Shown: positions 24,401-33,400 of the stretch, in pieces
Layout: every line of letters starts with the position of its first letter
Position numbering within the stretch: position 1 is the first letter of the stretch
Assembly: GCF_051106095.1 (NCBI RefSeq)
Contig: NC_135783.1
Span: 58,499,447-58,563,446 of the forward strand
From: Pogona vitticeps
Taxonomy: Eukaryota; Chordata; Lepidosauria; Squamata; Agamidae
Reading direction: 5' to 3'
DNA length: 64,000 bases
The notes under the pieces: model-generated
Told to the model about the DNA's origin: nothing
The model's input: only the letters and a program-made list of their open reading frames with translations
Databases searched by the model: none
Translations under genes and position numbers: made by a program

Positions 24401-27400
24401 TCTTCTCATACTTCTGGCCTTTCGAATCAGGATGACAAGTGACATATGAAGCTAACTCCACACTCTTAAGACTCAGGATGTACAAGCACTGACCAAGTCC
24501 CAAAATTAGGGCAAACTATCAGAAGGGCTGGTTAATAGTTTCTCTTCTCCTCGTCATCTTTTTCTGCACTGATGAGTGGCTAGGAGTGAACATGGTCCCT
24601 GCCTCAAGTATAGCTCCTCTACTAAGCCTGAACTACCACCTAGTCATTTTCTTGTAGGCCAAGTAATGTTGTTCAGTATTATTATTTTGACTCTTCAAAG
24701 TAACAGAAAAAGAAGTTAAGATGAAGATAGATCAGCCCCTTCCACTCACAGAAGGAACTGAGATCCAGTGGATATTTTCAGTGAATGGAAGGGGCAAGGT
24801 GCTTTTCACTAATTTTCCTCATGCTGTCTATCACACTGTTAAACGGGCCACTGTGGGCTAAAAAAGGATCAATGAAATTATCCACAAGTGTATTGGAGTC
24901 AACCCATGTATGACTAAATAATAATACCTGAGATTAAGAATTTCTAGGCTTTGAAGTTGACAAGCAATACGAACCACTTCATTCCAGGACGACAAAAGAT
25001 TTTTAGATAGATTTATTCGTCTGATATCTGTGTGCGTATATTAAGAAAAGAACAATGCTCACTTTGAAACCTCAAGTTCATCTTGCTGTTCTCAGAGCCA
25101 TTAACTGACATTAGCACAGGTCTCCAAATCTTGAAATCAGTTGCTGCCTAGGTATAAGAGGTGATTCTCCCCTGCATCTGATTTTTCCTGCATCTGAGTA
25201 TTGCTTATAGACAGTTGCTGCTGCACCTCTTTCAGAGATAGAAAAAGGTACTTTTTGGGCAACAGCTCCCAGAATCCCAGTCAGCATGGCAACTGTAGTC
25301 CAAAAAAGTAATTCTTCCCATCTCTGATCACTTTATTATAAAATGACTGTTACTGGTGATAACACAGGCAATAATTTTAACACTTAAGACATATTGTGCA
25401 AAAACTCTCTATGGCTAGATTTTTTATTTTCCTGCATCTTCTTTTTCACAAAACCAAAACGTATTTTTCATCTTATATCGCTCCAGTATCAGCTGAATAA
25501 CGTATTTTCCAAAGCTTTTGAAGTGCTGAATGTTTTAGCATTTTTAAGATGTAATATACTCATGGCAATCTGTTGTATTCATGTTATTTTCCACTGTTGC
25601 CTGCATTATGTTTAAAGTATTGTACTTACGAAATATTACGCACTGAATATATGAAGATGTCCAGAATATAATTTGATGGTGTACAAATATCAAAAGGACC
25701 AAATGCAGCACACAAAAGGCCGTAGTTCCAAATTCCAAGCATTACTTGCTAAAAAGATCAAGCACCAAATGATGAGGCAAACCTCAGCTGCTGTCAGTCA
25801 GAGCAGACCATGCAGCTAGCATTCTTGGTATACCTAGTTGGTAGCAATTTTAACCCTCTGCATTTCCAGATTGGGATAAAAAAAGCAGTCAACCTGAAAA
25901 ACGTGGGGAAACCACGACCACTTGGTGCCAACAATACTGTCCAAAGATCTCACTTGGTGTAAGATAGCTTGTTTTGTTGCTATGATGGGAGGGGGGGACA
26001 GAGAGAGACAGAGACAGACAGAGAGAGAAAGAGAGTGTGTGTATGCACGCCTTTGCCCCAGTGCCTGAACATGATAGCACATAGCTGGGTTGGTCTAATG
26101 GTGCCATCCAGGACATGATGTGAGAAAAGAGGCCATTATTCAAGCACACAGGACTGTCCAGAAACTGTATGTCGAAGCTGCACATACAGTGGCATTAGTC
26201 TGAGCTGGGAGTTGAATCACTGGTGGAGAAAGTGTTTCCCTCCAAAATTCGACAGGCATTGAAGTAATGCAAGCAGTTTCTTTCTCAGGTGGGCTTCCTT
26301 CAAACATTCAGTTGCATACTGGTTATAAAATTGTACAATGGACAGCCTGCTATGGTGGGGGAAAACACTGCACAATCATTCTTGTATGTGCATCATTTTG
26401 CCTAAGATTTATGACTGGGCTAGACTGATTAGTCAATGATTCAGTATCAAGGTGTTTCCTATAATCCTAATTTCATGCAATACATGTAGTGGATACTATG
26501 CGATGAGACAGAACTCTAAAACAAAAAACATTCATAAGACTTAATGGCACTTGATCTGCTATTTAACTCAGGAATCTGAAAAAAGGATTCTAGGGCATGT
26601 TCTTCTGATTTCTTCTTCTTCGCCAGCAACACTTACTGCACATTGATCTACTGAGATGTCAGTCAATGTGTGCAACTGCCTACAAGAAAAAAGCATCTAT
26701 TAGAATAAAGAACATAGTAAAAATGGCACACAGATCTGGGAGATTGAGAACTATGAATATTGTTTCTTTGTTTTTTAAAAAAAGATGCATAAAAAAAGAA
26801 TTAAAATTATGTTAATATTTCTAACAGTCATATTCCTGGGATCAAATGAACAGAAGGCATTAAAAAGAGCAAAGCAGAAGAAAAGGCCCCATGTAAGTAA
26901 CACAAGGAATCTAAACGAGTAAATATATGAAGCAATTCAGAGTTTAATGACTAGGCCAACTTGTGTTCCTATAATTAGAGTAACTACTGCTTGGGATCTC
27001 CTGTTTGACATCCTGGCTACTGGCCTGAAGGGTCCCTCAGGGTTCTGTTTTGTCCCCAACGATATTTAACATCTACATGAAACAGCTGGGAGTTGTCTAT
27101 AGTTTTGAGATTCAGGGTTACCAGAATGCAGATGATACCCAACTCTATCTCTCCTTTCCATCTAAATGCTAGGAAGCTATTTCAGATCTAGATCAGCATT
27201 TGGTCTCAGTAATGGACTGGATGAGGGCAAATAAACTGAAACTTAATACAGGCAAGACAGAGGTGCTCCTGGCTGAAGAAAAGGCAGATAAAAGAACAGG
27301 GATTCTGTCAAGATATTTGTAACGGAGCAGGTCACTATATTGTAAATTAAAGTCTTGAACATATGAAATGTACTCATGTAAGTAAAATATGTAAGAAAGA

Positions 27401-30400
27401 CTGTAAAGTGCCAGCATACACCTGTTGCTGGATGCCAGGCAGAGTCAGAGGCTTGCGTTGCCTCGGGCAGGAGTTGCTGATTACAGAGGCTTTTTCTCTG
27501 TATAAAGGAAGCTCTGCAAGTGCATTACTTTACTGCTGTGGTTCAGGAGCAGTCATGTTATACTGGGTTGCCAGCAACCAGTTATTGTATGCTGTTATGT
27601 TATGCTGAAGATAAGGTGTTTAAGTTACATACGTAAATACAGAGTATTTTTCTAAACTAATTTTGGCCTGTCAAGTTTTGCATCCAGTTAAAGGAAGCGC
27701 ACTGAATTCTGTTAGGTTTCCACAGTTCTCTCCAGGGAGCCACATTCTTTCTTGAATCAGCTTAAAATGTTTCTGCTAGTACATGTTTATGTACACATGT
27801 TCAAAGTATAGCAGATATACTCTTGACAGATTCAGCCTGTACCAAATGGGGTTAAATTCTCCTGAAAACACTAGTGTGCAGCTTGCCAGTGTTTCTGGTT
27901 CTGATTCTTGAGCCTGAATTCCAGGTTTCAGCAGTGGCCAGGAGTGCATTTACACAACTAAAACTAGTGTGCCAGCTGTGCCCATTTCCTGAACTTGTCT
28001 GGACTATATTCATTAAACCTGTAGTTTCACCAGTGTATATTTTCTTTGTATGAAGTACATATGTACGCAACAGGCATACAAAAAGAAGAGACATCAGCTT
28101 TGCTAATACATCCATTGTTAAAATGTAACTATCAATGAGCTAATCAAACGTTCCATGTTCTGATGCTGCTTGTTTGCAGAGGAAATATACTTGCTTTTGC
28201 TTTTGTTTAATGGAATCAAACCCCACAGTTTCCACTGTCTTCCTTCCAATTACTATTGATATTTCTCTTCCATTATCAGCATCTTGCTCATTTTCATTCA
28301 ATCCATATTTCTCTCTGACAGCAGACAGAAAATCTATTCCAAAATTTGCTTTGTTTGGACGCACAAAAGATCCCCCTGTAGGGTGCCTGGAAAGGAATTA
28401 ATACAGAACATTATAAATACTAGAACCCTCCCCCGACCCCAAGTTTACAGTTCAGATATTTTTGTAATCTTTTTGTACCAGAATAGCATCTAACACCTAG
28501 AGTTCCTTGAAAAATGGGCAAGATAAAAATATAATGCATATCCTATTTCCCCGAAAATAAGACCTAACCTGAAAACAAGACTAGTATGATTTTTCAGGAT
28601 GCTCGTAATATAAGCCCTACTCCAAAAATGAGCCCTAGTTAAGTGAAACCCTGCCCTCCACCATCATGCAGCAACCAGAACATGACATGACATGACTGTA
28701 TTTGAATAAATGTAGATTGTTGTGCATGAAAAAAAACATTCTCTGTAAATAAGTCCTACTGTGTTTTTGGGAGCAAAAATTAATATAACACCCAGTCTTA
28801 TTTTGGGGGAAACACGGTACATACATTGGTGGTTGTAGGTTTTTTGGACTGTTTGGCCGTGTTCTGGAATACAGCCAAACAGTCCGAAAAACCTACAACA
28901 ACCATCAGATCCCAGCCGTGAAAGAGTTCAAGAATACAAACATACATTAATAGAACTTTTAAGCATTGTGTTCCAGGTACATTCTCAACAATCCTTACTA
29001 TTGCCCTGCAAAATGTAAGTATTATCCTTCCCATATGATGAAGACCCTGTCTATGCATGATCAAATGTTATGAACACCTAAAGCTGATTAGTTTGAGGTG
29101 GACAAGAGTTGAATCAGGTAACTAGATAACATAGAAAAAGCATAGGAATAGCAGGAACACAGGAATAGCAACTTTTCAGGGAAGGTTTGTAAAGCTGAGA
29201 AGGCACATATGCCAAACTGTCATTTGTTGTGTCCTTCTGTACAACTTGTACTAAAAGCCTTATGACACAGTGCTTAAAGTGCATTACTGCAGCCAAAACT
29301 CTGTTCACAGCCCAGGTTCAATTCCAGGTAGCCAGCTCGAGATTCATTCAGCCTTCCATCCTTCTGAGGACAGTAAACTGAGTACCCAGATTTGGGGGAG
29401 GGCAATGTGCAGCCTGCATAATAAAAATTTTTAGCCACCCAGAGAGTGCTTTAAGCGTTATGGGGCAGTATATAAGCAGCACGCTTTCCTTTTTTGCTTC
29501 TCATCCTTCCCTGCAGTAAACCTCCAGTATGTGGGTAGCTGTGATCTCTGCTTCATTACAAGACAGAGACTTCTGAACATGCAGAATTCAGCTCCTGTTC
29601 TATGTCACCAGCAAAATGGAGTAAACCCCTGAAGTCCTGCCTTTTCCAAATGTAATTACTTTTATTCAAAGGTAGTTAAACACCAGATTAGATGCATAAA
29701 ATTTCATGAGATACTGAAGCCTTTCATTGTCACAAAGCTATGAGAGCTGCAGGATAAGACAAAGCCTCTAATTACAGAAAATCACTGCTAGCAATATGAC
29801 TTTAGTCCTGCTGATGACATGAGCCTTAAGTGGGCATAGAACAATATTTCAGCCTTCATCTTAAAAAGCATTTCACTCATTCTACAACAGAAATCTTGTC
29901 ACCAGAATTTTTCTCAGTTTGCCAAGGTCTACAATTTTTCTCTTGGAATAACTAATATTTTCTTTCAAAAAACGGTGGTGGTGGTGGTGGTGTTTCCTCC
30001 CCTCAATATTCCTGAGTCTTCACATCTCTGCCTTGAACTTAAGTGGATCAGCATCTCCCTTATTAGAGGTATAGACCACTCATACGGAATATCGGCATAC
30101 ACTTGTGTCCAAAACCAGCTGTACTGTACACAGTGTAAACTGCTACAGCTGTTATAAAAAAGTTAAAGGGTGCAGCTGCAAACAATTCTTTCCTTCCCTT
30201 CTTAAACATTTGAGCCTTGTTGGAATAAAGGGCTGCATTTCTGGATCTCTATGAATTCAACAAAATACTCTGCGTTTTGCATATTAGCATGGCTTTGCAT
30301 TACAGTACATCATAAATTCAATCACTACTCAGAAATCTTTTATAGAATTATGCAACTCATCCCTCCAAAAGCGCACTCTTGCTTGCTATAACCTTAATAA

Positions 30401-33400
30401 ATATTTTTCACAATCTCCTTGCCCAAACCAACTTAACATTCAATAATCCTATTTTTTGACACCTTCAGTGTCTCAAAGTTATACCTCAAAGAGAAAGGTA
30501 AAGGTTTGACTCTGTCTACACAAAGTTCAGAGGATGGCTACTCTACAGGAATGAGTACCACAAAAGGAAACTATTGAAACAATCCTGCAGACTATAGTAG
30601 CACTTTCAAGAACTTCCAACATTAGACCACACAGAGAAAAGAAAAAAAATTCTTGGATTAATTTCAGTAGGACTTAGAAAACTAGGCTTATCAGGCCTGT
30701 TAAGTCTCATATTGCTTCCAATAACAATGTACTTCTGGAGACTCAAGCCCAGTCTGAGAATTGCATTTTCTTCTGACTGTATTTACAAGACTCAGTAATG
30801 AGGGCAGGGAGGAAGAAAGATGATTTAAACTGCAGAGAAAGTAAGGAGTCTAATAAAACTGAGGCCCAGATGCAAGAAATATTGGATCCAATTTACAAAA
30901 CTTTTTAAAATAGATTATATGGGTACATTGTCTCATACTGTAAAATTGAAATGCATTATAACTATTTGATAATAAATGTTTGACATGTAACACATTATAA
31001 ATAAAGGCTGTCCTAACATACAGATCATTACTTAAAACAAATTTGAATAGCAATTTATTTTTTAACCCAATTTAAATTTAAAAATACTCCTACTTAAAAA
31101 GCCAATGCTTATATTCCTTATTGCATACCAAGTCTCACAACTAACAATAAACAGGGAACACAACTGTTACCTCCTTAATCATGAATACACTGCTGACACA
31201 CCATTTTACATATGCCAGTACATGTTCATAACAGAATCCTGGCCAATGATTTTATCCACTCTGCTGTGCACTAAACAGACAAATCAGACCAATGTACAGT
31301 ATTTGCGAAGGCTTTCACGGCCGGATCTAATGGTTGTTGTGGGTTTTTCGGGCTCTTTGGCCGTGTTCAGAACATGGCCAAAGAGCCCGAAAAACCCACA
31401 ACCACCATTAAATCTGATCAAGGCTACAGGATCCACAAAGTTGACTGAGAAATACCTAAATTTTAAAGTTAATATATAGATGCTATTTGCTATAAAAATA
31501 CACTGCACACATTTGGAATTTCTGTCTGAGGTGTGAATGACTTAAGAATCCAACAAAAGGTTTGCAACCTCTATCTTCTCTTCCCCCTGCCCCAATTCAT
31601 CTATTTATTACAAAAGTACTTCAGATTTGAAGATTTACTCACCTGCACTTAAAGTATTGTATTCCTTCATGACTACCATTGTGTTTTCCCCTTTGATGGT
31701 TGTCCCATTCAACTCCAAGCCAAATTCCTAAGGTAATTATAAACACAAATTACAAATACAAGAATTGGCGGGGGGGGGGCTGGCTATATCTGTTGCATAT
31801 ACAATAGTAAGATACAGATTTTATTAAAAACTGAACAAACTTTAAATATTCAAACCTGAATGTACTTCCATGTTCTCCTCCTCCATTAGAGACATGTAGC
31901 AATACGGTTTTGATCTATTTCCTTTTCACACTCACTCTATAATGCCTCCAGAAATTTGAATGTACTCCACATCCAATTCTAAACATTTTTCTATAAATGC
32001 CAACCTAATGGTTGTGGGGGTTTGCTTCAGTTCTGTAAATAAGCACTAACCTCTGTTTTTCATCCTTGTGTTCACATTGCAGTTTTCCCCAATTTGCATA
32101 CACAGCCCACTGATTAACAGCCCACCGAGTTGTGGCTGGGTGGAGCTGTCGGGTGGGGTCCAAGACAGGCAGCTCTGGGGGCAGCCAATGAGGCAGCAGG
32201 CATCCCAGGAGACAACCCAACCTGCCCACAAGCAAGCAGCCAAGGCAGCATCTGCCAGGTCAGGCCTGACCAGGTGAGAGCAATGCAGCCCAAGGAGGCA
32301 GCTGAGATCAGGACTGCCAGTCACTGCAGAGGAGCTGCAGCTGGGGGGCTGAGACCTTGTTCTATGTTTCCTTCCCTTTCCCACTGCACCCCTTGTTAGA
32401 TTTGGTGGTGCACACTTTGGGAAACACTGTTTTACATGTTATGTATAACACTCACTATTATCTATGGTTTTCATCATCATGGTAGCTTGGAACCAATTCC
32501 CCACAGATATGGGGGTCCTACGATACTTCAGCTATACAGACAGCCCGCAATACAGCTGGATACCACAGACCCTTTAAACTTAATCTGAACACATTTTTCC
32601 AAAGAATTTGGAATCATATACAGAATAAGAGGACAAAGCTGTAAGATGTTATCAGAGAAATATGCTAAGCAACTTTCTAAATTTGTAATTCCACTCTTCA
32701 TACCACATCTAGGTCTCAGCAACTACACCCATCTGAAAGAGTCTCACAAAGCTCCTCAGATCCTCTGAATAGGTCTTTGTGACCAGGCAGATAACTTATA
32801 CATGCCCCAGCATTTAGTCAACTAGTCAAAGCAGGTTACACACATCTTATGTGAGCACCAATAAGATTCTGGCCTTTGTCCCCCCACCTCTAAAATCTCT
32901 TCTAGAGTTCCATAGCTGTCTAGAATAGGATTAGGGTGCACAGAAGTGAAAATCAGCCCCTCCCACATCTGCTGAAAAATAATTCTCCTAGCCAAACCAC
33001 TACATCTGATTTTATCTGAGGTGTTTATAAAAATTTCATCATTGACAAGAACTGTTGGCTAGCTCAGTGGTCTATCTGCAAAGTCACTGTACCTCCTTGA
33101 CAGGGGCTGGACTCAATGATCCATAGGATCTCTTTCAGCCCTGCAGTTCTAAGATGATGATGACGACTAAGTCTGGATTTGCATGGATTTATTTTTCCAC
33201 GTCACTTACTAAAGTGTGTTTTTCTTTCCTTTTCAACTCAGAGGTTTGTCTCAATCTCTGAATCAACCACTGCCAATCGGAGTATATACAAATCAGCAAA
33301 GGCACTGTCTGTTTCAAAATTAGCATTTTTTATTTTAACATGTAATTGCAGTTGTATTTAAGTTTGGGTAGGTCTCTGGGGATTTAGGCTACACAGGAAG

